Source: Prochlorococcus sp. AG-402-P18
Lineage (GTDB): Bacteria > Cyanobacteriota > Cyanobacteriia > PCC-6307 > Cyanobiaceae
Reading direction: 5' to 3'
Assembly (NCBI GenBank): GCA_003216275.1
Contig: QCJC01000007.1
Location: 1-64,000 of the forward strand
Length of the DNA: 64,000 nt
Shown here: positions 34,220 through 43,498 of the stretch, piece by piece
How the letters are laid out: the number at the start of each line of letters is the position of its first letter
Numbering within the stretch: position 1 is the first letter of the stretch
Program-made: the position numbers and the translations under genes
Notes under the pieces: generated by a model
The model's database searches: none
What the model saw: the letters and a program-made list of their open reading frames with translations, nothing else
Told to the model about the DNA's origin: nothing

Positions 34220-34450
34220 ATGCATTTTACGACTAACAAAGAGTCTAATGAAGAGCTTATTTGGTCATTGATTATAAATAATTTGAACTCGAATTTATCA
34301 AAAGTGTCATCAGCTTCTACATCGAGTTTGTTTCGGACTGAAGATGGTATTTAATGTTCAGTTAGGAAAAGAAAAGGTGATTTGATTGCACATTGTTATT
34401 CCGAATCAGATCGTATGGGTAATAGACGATGGACTATTGATCTTAAATAA
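34220..34450 (+). pseudogene. Small gene interrupted by one in-frame TAA
   Basis: The 77-codon frame starts at an ATG with a good AAGGAG site 12 bases upstream. A TAA at 34352-34354 breaks it. The 31 codons after it stay in frame and look coding (CSVRKRKGDLIAHCYSESDR and on). No start exists for the second half except a late ATG. It is probably a recent nonsense mutation in a small soluble protein of unknown family. Confidence 0.6.
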
Positions 34451-34916
34451 TTCTTTAGTAATTAAAGAAGTTAATAATAGAGATAAACCATATTGATAGT
34501 TGAATAATTATCCTTTCAAATAGGTTTCATCGCTCTTGAGGGGTATTGGTGAAAGGATTTGAAAGAAAAAACTCGTACTAGTAACAGACATTCCTAAAAG
34601 CAGGCTCCAGAGCTATTGAAATATTATCAATATGAGTTTGTGAAATATTACTATATATTTGGGAAAAACCATAACTTAATTTTCTGCTGATAAGTTATAA
34701 ATATACCAGCATTCTAATTCTTATAACCTTCTTTTTGTACTAGAGTTCAATACTTATATTTGGATTAGTTTAGATTGCATCCTATAGAGAGTGTCATTTT
34801 GATACTTTTCTTGTATGGCTTCTGGTTCTCAAATAGCTTTGCCTGTGTATTTTAATCAAATAAAATAAATCTAGCTACTTGCTACTATTAATATTGCATA
34901 AGATTAATAAAGGACT
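34451..34916. other. Intergenic region, 466 bases
   Basis: I find no ORF over about 20 codons with a plausible start. There is no tRNA, repeat or clear terminator. The promoter of the methyltransferase gene should be in the last 100 bases. Confidence 0.4.
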
Positions 34917-35909
34917 ATGGATATTAAAGAAGATTTGAAAAAAGGGATAAATTGTAAAAATGAAGAGAAATTCAATGAAGCCATTCAGATATTTAAAACT
35001 ATTTTAAGTGTCGATCCAAGTAATTCTGAGGCAAATTATAATATGGCAATTATCTTATCTAAACTTTCTAGATTTGATGAGGCTTGTGCTTTCTTTTCTT
35101 TTTGCCTGAGAGAAGAACCTAAAAATTTCGAATATTTACAAGCATATATAAAGACTTTAATTAGTATGGGAAAAATTTCTAAAGCACGTAAAATTTTTTA
35201 CTCTTTACAGAGAAACTATGAACCAAGTGATCAAATAAATAGTCTAAGTTTACAGTTAAATCCTGATAATAAATTAGATTTTTTCTATAGTTATTTAGAG
35301 AATTTAGGAATTTTCGAGTCAACGGTCGGAGAGATGATACATGTGAACTCGGAGCCAATGCCCAAATTAACTAATACCTTTTTGCATTGGTTTGAAACAC
35401 AATGTTGGTCTAAGCTTCATTTATTAGAACTTGGAAGTGGAGGGTCAACATTATATTTTTCAAAATTTTTCAGAGCTGTTACTTCCTATGAAACTAATAA
35501 TGATTGGTATACTCAATTGTTACCAAAAGTTCCATCCAAAGTAAATCTAAAGAAAATAGATTCTATGAAATATTCTCTTCAGAATGAGATCATTAATCAA
35601 TTTGATGTGATATTGATAGATTGTGCAGAAAATAGAGCGAATTTGTCCCAAATCCTGGTAAATAAAAATTATAAAGGTATTATTTTTCATGATAATGCTG
35701 AGTGGTATAGAAATAGTATAAATATTTTAAGATCAGTTGGATACATTGAGATCCCATTTTTTGGTATCAAGCCAGTTGACGATCATGTTGCTTCAACGAG
35801 CTTGTTAATTAAAGAGTCAGATATTTCTAGAGTGTTCAACTCCAATTGGAAAAAATTACCTAAATTTGCTTCATATTCATCGAATAATCCGTGGGATATT
35901 AATAGTTAA
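34917..35909 (+). CDS. TPR protein with class I methyltransferase-like domain
   Basis: The 330-residue protein combines N-terminal tetratricopeptide repeats (about 5-110) with a Rossmann domain. That domain carries the SAM-binding motif LLELGSGGSTLYFSKF (about 168-183), an acidic strand end (SYETN) and a second acidic strand end (VILIDCAENRA). It is probably an S-adenosylmethionine-dependent methyltransferase acting on a protein, lipid or glycan. TPR-methyltransferase fusions are common next to surface-glycan genes, but here it is a single gene, so the substrate is open. Confidence 0.7.
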   Translation: MDIKEDLKKGINCKNEEKFNEAIQIFKTILSVDPSNSEANYNMAIILSKLSRFDEACAFFSFCLREEPKNFEYLQAYIKTLISMGKISKARKIFYSLQRNYEPSDQINSLSLQLNPDNKLDFFYSYLENLGIFESTVGEMIHVNSEPMPKLTNTFLHWFETQCWSKLHLLELGSGGSTLYFSKFFRAVTSYETNNDWYTQLLPKVPSKVNLKKIDSMKYSLQNEIINQFDVILIDCAENRANLSQILVNKNYKGIIFHDNAEWYRNSINILRSVGYIEIPFFGIKPVDDHVASTSLLIKESDISRVFNSNWKKLPKFASYSSNNPWDINS

Positions 35910-36062
35910 TAAACTTATTTTAAGAGATTCTTATTGTAATATAGTATTCCAATTAATATAGTATTCCAATTATTATACAAGTTTTTTATAATATCAAAAA
36001 CTATTGACTGAATGAAATGGCAATTGCTTTATGTTATTACTACTCTCCATATTTTGCTTATA

Positions 36063-36656
36063 TTAGAAAGAGAAATTATTTTCTAGTTTGCTAGATTTGA
36101 ATTTGTACGAGTAATTATATTTTGAACTATTTATATTTGATAATAATGGCTCAATATAATCAATCTTTTGTATTTGAGGTTGCATTTTGTTTAATCTATT
36201 TAGACTCAGTACTGGTATTGTAGATGATTTTTTTGATTCGATTTTTAGTTTGATCTTTGCCTGACTAGAGTTCATATCTTCATAGGATTTTTGTATGCTT
36301 TGTAAACCTAGTAGACTTGCTCCTCCCATCGCTAAAGCCGTGAGGCTACTAAGTCCTAATAATTTTGAAGGAAGATAGAGTTTTAGCTTGCTTAAGCTAT
36401 TTTTTTCTATCTTTTTCTTATCTAAGATTGTTGTCTGCAGATGTAACTGATCTTCTAATTTAGGTTTTAATGGTTCAATACTTGAATTATTATCTATATT
36501 TTTACTAAGTTTATTTGTTTCATTCTCTAAAATATTATTAAAGAAATAGCCTATGAATGCAAAGACCATTAATAGAGAAACTATTAATATTGCATCTATA
36601 GGAATTGTCATTGCCTTAACGTCTCCAAACAGAAACAGAGTGATTAAAAGAAACAT
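36063..36656 (-). CDS. Membrane-anchored hypothetical protein
   Basis: The frame gives 197 residues. An ATG 15 codons in (36611, MTIPIDAILIVSLLMVFAFIGYFF) is an equally good start. There is one strong N-terminal helix and a weaker hydrophobic stretch near residue 105 (LTALAMGGASLLGLQ). The rest is lysine- and serine-rich. No family is recognised. It stands alone on the minus strand between two intergenic gaps. Confidence 0.5.
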   Translation of the reverse strand: MFLLITLFLFGDVKAMTIPIDAILIVSLLMVFAFIGYFFNNILENETNKLSKNIDNNSSIEPLKPKLEDQLHLQTTILDKKKIEKNSLSKLKLYLPSKLLGLSSLTALAMGGASLLGLQSIQKSYEDMNSSQAKIKLKIESKKSSTIPVLSLNRLNKMQPQIQKIDYIEPLLSNINSSKYNYSYKFKSSKLENNFSF

Positions 36657-37041
36657 CTCAAATGTATAACTCCATATATTAAAACTGGTATCAAGAGTAA
36701 GGCTAGAGTCTCTTTACTAATGTATTTAATTTCAATGCTGAGATAGTTTGTAAATTTAAAAATTCATCTTAAAGCTAATGGCATATTGAAATTATGTATG
36801 CATTCATCTACTGAAAAGAATATTCTTAACTTTATTGATGACCTACAGTTGAAGAAGCACAATGATTTTAGCTTTACTTTATTAAGTTATTCGGAATAAT
36901 AAATCGTACAAACACATTTATGAATACAAAAGTAAAAATTATTTGTAAGCGAACCAATTCCCAAGAGTGTGAATATCAACTTGTGGATTAATTAATTCAA
37001 AAACTCAGGCTAAAGTGATCAAAACTTATTACAGAGCATAG
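36657..37041. other. Intergenic region, 385 bases
   Basis: A 33-codon frame at 36798-36899 starting at ATG and a 23-codon frame near 36920 are possible but unsupported. I see no other content. Confidence 0.35.
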
Positions 37042-37218
37042 TTGAGCCAAAGTCCAGATATTGAAGAATTGATAGCTGATTCGATGACTGTTCTTATGAT
37101 CAGAGTTGAAGGACTTCGTGATAATGATCAAGTTGCTATTATTGAAGAGTTTAGAGAGTGGTTGGATGAGGGAGTAAGACTTGAGGATGTCTTGAAATTA
37201 AAGATTATAAAAAAATAA
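37042..37218 (+). CDS. Small conserved hypothetical protein, 58 residues
   Basis: It has a TTG start directly after a stop codon. The product is acidic and helical (MSQSPDIEELIADSMTVLMI...RVEGLRDNDQVAIIEEFREW). It has the look of a small picocyanobacterial family with a closing LEDVLKLKIIKK. An ATG at 37084 would remove the first 14 residues. It is too short for most ORF lists but the composition is clearly coding. The function is unknown. Confidence 0.55.
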   Translation: MSQSPDIEELIADSMTVLMIRVEGLRDNDQVAIIEEFREWLDEGVRLEDVLKLKIIKK

Positions 37219-37320
37219 AAAATCTTCGCGAAACAAGAATGTCTTATTTGTCTTGAGTAAATCACATAATTTGCGCTCTTTTTTTACCTGGATAAAATAA
37301 ATTCATCCTAGATCATTTAA

Positions 37321-37530
37321 ATGCCTGTAGAATACTTAGCTATCATTCTTCCTTGTTGCACTATTCCTGTATTACTAGTCTCAATTAATGAATTCAATAA
37401 AATGGCAGAGATCGAGAAAAGAAAGAGTAATGTTGTTGATTTTAATAAATTTGTAAAGTATAAAAAGGAAGGTGATGAAGTGGATAGTGATATTGCTGAG
37501 TTAATAGACAGTGAAAATCTCGCAGCTTGA
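37321..37530 (+). CDS. Small membrane-anchored hypothetical protein, 69 residues
   Basis: The N-terminal hydrophobic segment (EYLAIILPCCTIPVLLVSI, residues 4-22) contains a CC pair. A charged tail ends in an acidic stretch (EGDEVDSDIAELIDSE). It starts with ATG 102 bases after the previous small gene. I do not recognise the family. A short cytoplasmic domain on a single membrane anchor is the likely topology. Confidence 0.5.
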   Translation: MPVEYLAIILPCCTIPVLLVSINEFNKMAEIEKRKSNVVDFNKFVKYKKEGDEVDSDIAELIDSENLAA

Positions 37531-37775
37531 AAAAAGAAGCAAGGCTTTGCACCTTATTATGCTACGAAATAAAATATAGTAGACGTCTATAATCCTATTG
37601 ACTCATTCTTGATTTTATTGTTTAAGCTCATTTATGGGAAGAAGAGGATCAAGAACGAAATAGAATTAACTAATCAGTCGGGTGATTAGCAATGAATAAT
37701 CTAGATGGATAACGGGAGTATTGAGACAATTATTTTATTATATTTGTCTGGGATTATTAAGAACCTTTTCTCCAG

Positions 37776-39596
37776 CTAATTACTCTTCCAATCTTTTAAC
37801 TTTGTTTGTAGTTCTATTGATATCTGAACCATTACTCCATGCCAGTCATTTCTTTTCTTTTGTCGAAATAATCTCATAGAGGGATACCAGAATGTTCGAT
37901 TTTCATCCATACCCCATCGCCATTCTGGTACATCTTTAAGTAATAACCAGGTTGACTTAGCCATTCCCCCTGCCAAATGAGCAATAGATGTATCAGAGGT
38001 AATAATTAGATCACAGTTATCAATTATAGCTGCATTTTCTTCAAAATCCCAAACCGAGTTAATTTCTTCTTGACATCCAACAAACTTTTCTCTGAAGGAG
38101 CAATTGTCTAATTGTTCTGATCCATAACCTTTTTGAAGAGACAAGAATCTAAAATTTGTGTTTTTAGCAATAGTGGAAAAGTTTTCGAGAGGCAGTGATC
38201 GACCTTTGAGATTATATCTTTCTGCTTTAAAATTACCTTGCCAATTTATGCCAATGATTGGTTTTTGTTCTTGAGAGAGAATTGTTTTCCATTTCTTGAA
38301 TAATGTAATTTTTGAATTTATATATTGATCTGTAACAAGTGGATTATTACGACTTATTGTTAGATTTTTAGGCAAAGATAATAGTGGAATCCATTGCCCT
38401 TCAGAGATTGAATTTGCTTCCTCTATTGTTAAAGGGTTTGAATGAATCTTGGAGGATTTAATTAAACCATGTAATTTTGTTTGAGCACAAAATGAGACTT
38501 CAATATTTTGTTTTTGAAGATACGGTATATACCTCATATATTGAATTGTATCTCCTAACCCTTGCTCGCTAACAACTAACAATTTGTCTCCTTTTTCGAG
38601 TACGTTACCTTGCCATTTCTTAATGATAGGTTGCGCATGAGGTATAGAAGGTTCAATCGTTTTTTGAGAACGATATTCGTACTGTTCCCAGCCTTTTTTA
38701 TATTGGCCGTCTAATAAAAAAACATGCGCAAGGTTGTTATGAGCATCTAAATAGTCTGGATTGAGCTTTATTGCTTGTTGAAAAGAGGATATGGCACCTT
38801 TGATATCACCTTGTTCATGAAGTGAATTGCCCAGGTTGAAATATGTTTCTGAAAAATTTGGTTTAACTTTAAGTGCATTTCGATATGTGGCGATTGCATC
38901 GGTAAGACGACCAGTTTCATGTAATGCATTTCCGAGATTGACAAGCCCTTGGTGGTGATTTGACTTAAGTCTTATCAGTTGATGATAAGAAACAATAGCA
39001 GCATTGAACTCTCCTTTTGCTTGCAAAGCATTGCCTAGATTGAAATAAGCTTCTAAACAGTGTGGATTGAGCTTTATTGCTTCTTGATATGATGCTATGG
39101 CTGAAGTGAGATCATTATTTTTCTTTTGGGAAATACCTAAATTTAGAAATGCTTCTGGATATTTTGGCTGTAATTTAATAGCTTTTTGATAGGAGATTAT
39201 CGATTGCTTAAAATCGCCTTTTTTTTGTAGGCTAAGACCAAGGTTGTAATGCGCTACTGAAAATGTTGGTCTTAATCTGATGGCTTTTTGATATGCGGCA
39301 ATGGCAGCATTAAAATCACCTTGCTCTTGAAGAGCGTTAGCGAGATTGTAATGAGCTTCTGGATAATCTGGTTGAATTTGTAGAGCATTTTTTAGAAGAT
39401 CAATCATTTCAGTTTTGTTTCCTCTTTTGCCACAAAGCACCCCAAGATTTCCGTAAACAAGATGATTAGTTGTTCCTGTAGCAATTAGCTTCCTATATAT
39501 CCTCTCAGCTTTATCTAGTTGACCTTGCCTGATAAATGCCAATGCCTTTTCTTCATTGACGGAGTTTTGATTGCAGTCGCTATTGGGTTGAATCAT
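37776..39596 (-). CDS. TPR-repeat glycosyltransferase-like protein
   Basis: The first 290 residues are about eight tandem tetratricopeptide repeats of 34 residues (AIASYQEAIKLNPHCLEAYFNLG type). Residues 330-600 form a GT-B-like domain related to ADP-heptose/O-GlcNAc transferase folds. It has GLGDTIQYMRY, the GINWQGN strand and the ITSDTSIAHLAGGMA motif that contacts the sugar nucleotide. TPR-GT fusions of this kind modify proteins or surface glycans. The length of 606 residues is typical. It is single and unlinked to the envelope cluster 9 kb away. Confidence 0.75.
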   Translation of the reverse strand: MIQPNSDCNQNSVNEEKALAFIRQGQLDKAERIYRKLIATGTTNHLVYGNLGVLCGKRGNKTEMIDLLKNALQIQPDYPEAHYNLANALQEQGDFNAAIAAYQKAIRLRPTFSVAHYNLGLSLQKKGDFKQSIISYQKAIKLQPKYPEAFLNLGISQKKNNDLTSAIASYQEAIKLNPHCLEAYFNLGNALQAKGEFNAAIVSYHQLIRLKSNHHQGLVNLGNALHETGRLTDAIATYRNALKVKPNFSETYFNLGNSLHEQGDIKGAISSFQQAIKLNPDYLDAHNNLAHVFLLDGQYKKGWEQYEYRSQKTIEPSIPHAQPIIKKWQGNVLEKGDKLLVVSEQGLGDTIQYMRYIPYLQKQNIEVSFCAQTKLHGLIKSSKIHSNPLTIEEANSISEGQWIPLLSLPKNLTISRNNPLVTDQYINSKITLFKKWKTILSQEQKPIIGINWQGNFKAERYNLKGRSLPLENFSTIAKNTNFRFLSLQKGYGSEQLDNCSFREKFVGCQEEINSVWDFEENAAIIDNCDLIITSDTSIAHLAGGMAKSTWLLLKDVPEWRWGMDENRTFWYPSMRLFRQKKRNDWHGVMVQISIELQTKLKDWKSN

Positions 39597-40036
39597 ATCG
39601 CTAATTTTATTTCTTCATTTTATATAACAAGCTATTAGAAAGCTGAAGTATCAATTTAGTTAAAGAGCGAATCAATCATTGAATTCTCTGTTATTTACTA
39701 AGCTATAGATTCGGAGGGGTATTGGGTTGAGAATAGCTCTAGTGGATTCATTTCTTTATTTTATAATCATATAATTGGGAAATTTAAAATTTTCAAGATT
39801 GTCTCTCTTGAGGTCTAACTATAGAGAGGCTCTTCATGAAGTTAATTGTTTTGTAATAAGAGGCGGGGTTAGCCATAGTTTAATAAACCATATACTTGAG
39901 TAGTCGTTTGACATATTGGGAGTAGTAGAAGATCAATAAATACAGTCGAAAATAATAGATGATTCATTTTTCTTATTTTCCTATATTAACTTTTTATATT
40001 TCCAGATAAAAATAGTAGTTGTTTGCATACTAATAA
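39597..40036. other. Intergenic region, 440 bases
   Basis: This lies between the end of one minus-strand gene and the start of another. It should contain the promoter of the TPR gene. No ORF, repeat or hairpin was found. Confidence 0.35.
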
Positions 40037-41830
40037 TTAAACTAAACCGGTCATTTCAGAAAAAAGACCTTTGTTTTCTGCAGATTCAGAGAAACCTAAA
40101 AGTACTTCATGCCTTTGCTCAATGTTATTGTTTAAGTTACCTACCCAATATAAGTATCCACTTGTATCAAGATCTCTATCTAAGACATTCAAATAGAGGT
40201 TTTTTACATATTGTTCATTAGAGATATTTTCACCATAACGCTCTTTAAATTCTGCGGAGGCAAGAAAAGAAGATGACACAGCTCTTGAGTCATCTATACC
40301 TGAGCTGAAATTACCAATCCAATATTTGAGACCAGTTGAGTCAGGGAAACGAGCGAAAGCAGCATTGTAAAGTCGGAACATTTGACCAGTGGCATCATTT
40401 AATCCTGTGACTTGATCAAATGTAGCTTTTACATCATCTATCAGATGTAGATCTTTATCATCAAATTTAAGAAGAGATGCACCAGTTAGCTCATCGATGC
40501 CTTCAGTTGTTCCTACTCCATATTTATCATTACCAAGATCATAAAATTTATAACTATCACTTTTACCAGAATAAACTTTTTCTGATTGGAATCCTAATTC
40601 ATTAATCGCTTTAATTTTTTTGCTGGTGATCAAGGCATTTTTATCAGCAAAAGTCAGTTTCTCAATATTTGATAAAGTATCTATACCATCTTTACTAGAA
40701 GCGCGAACATCGCTCACGCTAACAATTTTATTAAAGATTACAAATGTATAGTCGGAGAAATTACCTGAATATTTAGCGATGTCGTAATCACTTCCACCAT
40801 CAATCGTATCGTTCCCACCATTTCCTTGGATAACATCATTTCCTATTCCTCCTTGGAGCGTATCTATACCATCTGATCCGTTAAGATTTTCTCCTTGAAT
40901 ATCTTTAACACTGACGATTACATATTGATTGGATTCATTCCCATCTGCATCAATCGCAGTAACAATTACATTAAACGTATTTTGTATTTGTTCAGGTCTT
41001 GCATTAATGCTAATAATGTTATGAATTGCAAAATAATTAGTGTTATAAATAACACTTCCATTACCTTGAAGATTTATTAAAGGTAATTGAGTAAGATTCA
41101 GGCCAATATCTGAATAATTTACATTATATATTGTTTGATTATTTAATAATAGTGGATTCTTCATACCATCTCCTAATATATGTCCAAAAACAGTAAATCC
41201 TCCATTTTGAGAATCTAAATTTTTATTATCAGATAAATTTATAAACCATTCAGATTCAGCACTATTAGGATCGCCTGAAATTTTAGCCATTGCTATTGTA
41301 CCCATCAAATTCGAATTACCAGGTTCATTTATTATTGTCCCTTTTGACTGTATTTTTGATGGTAGACCAGTTGTTTGATTCGATGGAAGTGTTGGCCATG
41401 TATACCCACCACTCTGCATTACAAAGTCAGTAGCTAATCGATGGATTAAAGTTTTATCATATGAACCATCTGTTACATATTGAGTGAAATTATTAGCAGT
41501 GATAGGAGTTGTTTGATTACTTTCATTTTGACTATCATAAATCTCAAGAAAAAAACTTTCGTTGACATTTTGAGTAGAATAATTGGTAATAACTTGGAAA
41601 GTTGTTCCGTTTAATTTTTTAACTGTTTCAAAATCAGGAGTTTCTAGGAAGCTTAATTTTCCAGTGTCTTGATCAATGGTAAAAAGATTTTTTTCTCCGC
41701 CATTAATTGACCAAGAGACATCCTCATTTGCAGTGAAAGTGAAAATATCTTTATTATTTTCATTAATAGAAGCGTAAGTTAATGCTTCTCCCTCTGCCCC
41801 GGAGGCACCTAGAATTAATGGCGCGGTCAT
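40037..41830 (-). CDS. Secreted cyclophilin-type PPIase with RTX and DUF4214 regions
   Basis: This 597-residue fusion starts with a cadherin-like fold (about 15-95). A cyclophilin domain (about 100-240) keeps key residues (LIHRLATDFVMQSGGY, GTIAMAK, SEWFINL, GGFTVFG). A second cadherin-like piece, RTX nonapeptides (GGIGNDVIQGNGGNDTIDGG, about 330-350) and a DUF4214 C-terminus (about 450-597) follow. There is no Sec signal. RTX repeats and C-terminal location suggest type I secretion and calcium-aided folding outside the cell. The C-terminal 140 residues match those of the 754-residue protein. Confidence 0.8.
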   Translation of the reverse strand: MTAPLILGASGAEGEALTYASINENNKDIFTFTANEDVSWSINGGEKNLFTIDQDTGKLSFLETPDFETVKKLNGTTFQVITNYSTQNVNESFFLEIYDSQNESNQTTPITANNFTQYVTDGSYDKTLIHRLATDFVMQSGGYTWPTLPSNQTTGLPSKIQSKGTIINEPGNSNLMGTIAMAKISGDPNSAESEWFINLSDNKNLDSQNGGFTVFGHILGDGMKNPLLLNNQTIYNVNYSDIGLNLTQLPLINLQGNGSVIYNTNYFAIHNIISINARPEQIQNTFNVIVTAIDADGNESNQYVIVSVKDIQGENLNGSDGIDTLQGGIGNDVIQGNGGNDTIDGGSDYDIAKYSGNFSDYTFVIFNKIVSVSDVRASSKDGIDTLSNIEKLTFADKNALITSKKIKAINELGFQSEKVYSGKSDSYKFYDLGNDKYGVGTTEGIDELTGASLLKFDDKDLHLIDDVKATFDQVTGLNDATGQMFRLYNAAFARFPDSTGLKYWIGNFSSGIDDSRAVSSSFLASAEFKERYGENISNEQYVKNLYLNVLDRDLDTSGYLYWVGNLNNNIEQRHEVLLGFSESAENKGLFSEMTGLV

Positions 41831-41901
41831 CTTTCCTCTTGCAGCTCTTAAAAATTATTGATTCAAGCCATACTATACCCAGTAGATAACACAACAAACT
41901 A

Positions 41902-42261
41902 ATGAAGGACAAAAATGTTTTAGGAACTGAACTTCAATCATGTAGCTGTAATCCAATGACTGGATGGTATCGAGATGGGTCGTGCAGAACAGATGTCACA
42001 GATATAGGCATGCATACAGTGTGTGCTGTAATGACTGAACAGTTTCTTTCATATAGTAAAGCTCAAGGTAATGATTTATCTACTCCTCAAAATGGATTCC
42101 CAGGATTAAAGAAAGGAGATCATTGGTGTTTATGTGCTCCCCGCTGGAAGCAAGCTTTTGAAGATGGGATGGCTCCTTTAATTAATCTTGAAGCAACAGA
42201 AGAGAGTACTTTGGAAATTATCGAAATTGGTATTTTAAAAAAGTTTACCTATAAAAAATAA
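41902..42261 (+). CDS. DUF2237 family protein
   Basis: This 119-residue protein with many conserved cysteines and glycines matches the DUF2237 pattern. I see NVLGTELQSCSCNPMTGWYRDGSC at the start, HTVCAVMTEQFLSYSK in the middle and GDHWCLCAPRWKQAFEDGMAP near the end. The family is widespread in bacteria and plants and has no known function. It begins 71 bases from the divergent cyclophilin gene. Confidence 0.85.
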   Translation: MKDKNVLGTELQSCSCNPMTGWYRDGSCRTDVTDIGMHTVCAVMTEQFLSYSKAQGNDLSTPQNGFPGLKKGDHWCLCAPRWKQAFEDGMAPLINLEATEESTLEIIEIGILKKFTYKK

Positions 42262-42263
42262 TA

Positions 42264-42554
42264 TAAAATATATTAGTAGCCGACTAACACATTAATAGAG
42301 AAATAGTTGTTATGAATAATTATCTTCACTGCTAATTTTGTCTGCTTTTGTTACTTTTCTTCAAATCATCAACAATAAAACTTTACCAACTCAAGTATCT
42401 TAAGAAAAACAGAGATAATCTCAAAAATAAGTACTCAAAATAAATAAGACAATAATTCAAATGTGGTTAATAGTTTTTTAATTTAATAATAAGTATCTTG
42501 GCTTAAATTTCCTTGCATTTTATTTAATCCAAGCTAGAAATAATAAAATAATAA
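42264..42554. other. Intergenic region, 291 bases
   Basis: No gene, RNA or repeat is recognised. It is very AT-rich and lies between two plus-strand genes. Confidence 0.35.
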
Positions 42555-42863
42555 ATGGCTATGTTAACAACTTCATCACGTCTTCGAATACAAGAAATAT
42601 TAACCAGGTTAGCGAAAGGAAATGAAGTGAGTCTTCAAGAAAGAATTTATTTAAAGAAATATGCCTTAAGGGATCAAAACGTTTTTTCATGGTTACAAAA
42701 AGCCTTACACCTTCAACAAAATAATACTAGTTCTAATCCAATAGATCAGTTGCTTGAGGGGTTGGATTTATGCTCATCAGATCCATATTCTACATATGAT
42801 CCGAATAGAGAGGATCTTGGCGATTGGTTCTCTGGCGCTCCTTCATGGGTTAGAAGAAGTTAA
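42555..42863 (+). CDS. Conserved hypothetical protein, 102 residues
   Basis: This is a soluble helical protein with a basic N-terminal half (SSRLRIQEILTRLAKGNEVS). The acidic, glycine/tryptophan-containing tail is DREDLGDWFSGAPSWV-like. It resembles a conserved picocyanobacterial hypothetical, but I cannot assign a domain. It is convergent with the next minus-strand gene. A short AT-rich hairpin at about 42871-42890 may end transcription. Confidence 0.6.
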   Translation: MAMLTTSSRLRIQEILTRLAKGNEVSLQERIYLKKYALRDQNVFSWLQKALHLQQNNTSSNPIDQLLEGLDLCSSDPYSTYDPNREDLGDWFSGAPSWVRRS

Positions 42864-42924
42864 ATTTCATACTATAAAAAAGTTTTTATAAATATTATAG
42901 ACATTCGGGAATATACTTTAAAGA

Positions 42925-43191
42925 TTAAGCAGCCTTTTCTTCCTTCTCAACTTTTAGGAGATCTATTACATCAGCTTTTATAGATCCAAAGTCATCATCT
43001 TTTGCAGATGAAATAGAGTCTTTCATTAAAAGCTTCACTAGAGAAGTCATGGATGAAGATAAATACTTTAAACTTTCTAAAATATTTCCCACTTCTTGTT
43101 TAATTTCTCCTTGATGCTTACTTTTGCTCATTAATGTTGAAACAGTCCAACCAGCCAAGCCTAGAATGAGGAGGAAAATAATTGTAATCAT
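42925..43191 (-). CDS. Small membrane-anchored hypothetical protein, 88 residues
   Basis: It begins MITIIFLLILGLAGWTVSTL, an N-terminal membrane helix. An amphipathic, lysine- and serine-rich helical region follows, ending in an acidic/basic tail (LLKVEKEEKAA). The length and layout suggest a single-pass inner-membrane protein with a cytosolic coiled-coil. No family is recognised. It is 37 bases from the next gene upstream on the same strand. Confidence 0.5.
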   Translation of the reverse strand: MITIIFLLILGLAGWTVSTLMSKSKHQGEIKQEVGNILESLKYLSSSMTSLVKLLMKDSISSAKDDDFGSIKADVIDLLKVEKEEKAA

Positions 43192-43228
43192 AATGTGTTT
43201 GAATACAAATTAGGTATATCTATTTATT

Positions 43229-43498
43229 TCAATTAAAGCAAGCTTGCATAGTGATATTCTTTAGATCTTTACTAAACCTTAAGAATAAATGAATTATATT
43301 CCAAGAGGAATTGTCAATGACTTCGCTTTTTAATTTATCTGTAGAGGAATAGATAGCCCACTCAGCTTCTTCTATAGCAAGACATAACAAAATAAATGCC
43401 AATATGAAATTTATAAGCAAAAATTTCAATCCATTCACTAAAGTCTTAATAATGGTATTATTTTCGTTTTTGAATTTGGACGTGTATAAAATACTCAT
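43229..43498 (-). CDS. Small membrane hypothetical protein, 89 residues
   Basis: One hydrophobic segment is visible at about residues 26-43 (FLLINFILAFILLCLAIE). The rest is polar and helical. It is upstream of another small membrane protein on the same strand, so the two may be co-expressed. I do not recognise the family, and confidence that it is expressed is moderate. Confidence 0.4.
   Translation of the reverse strand: MSILYTSKFKNENNTIIKTLVNGLKFLLINFILAFILLCLAIEEAEWAIYSSTDKLKSEVIDNSSWNIIHLFLRFSKDLKNITMQACFN

Noticed and set aside
39597-40036. Possible CRISPR or tandem repeats in AT-rich gaps
   Set aside because: Only scattered short AT-rich words are seen, with no regularly spaced repeats anywhere in the window.
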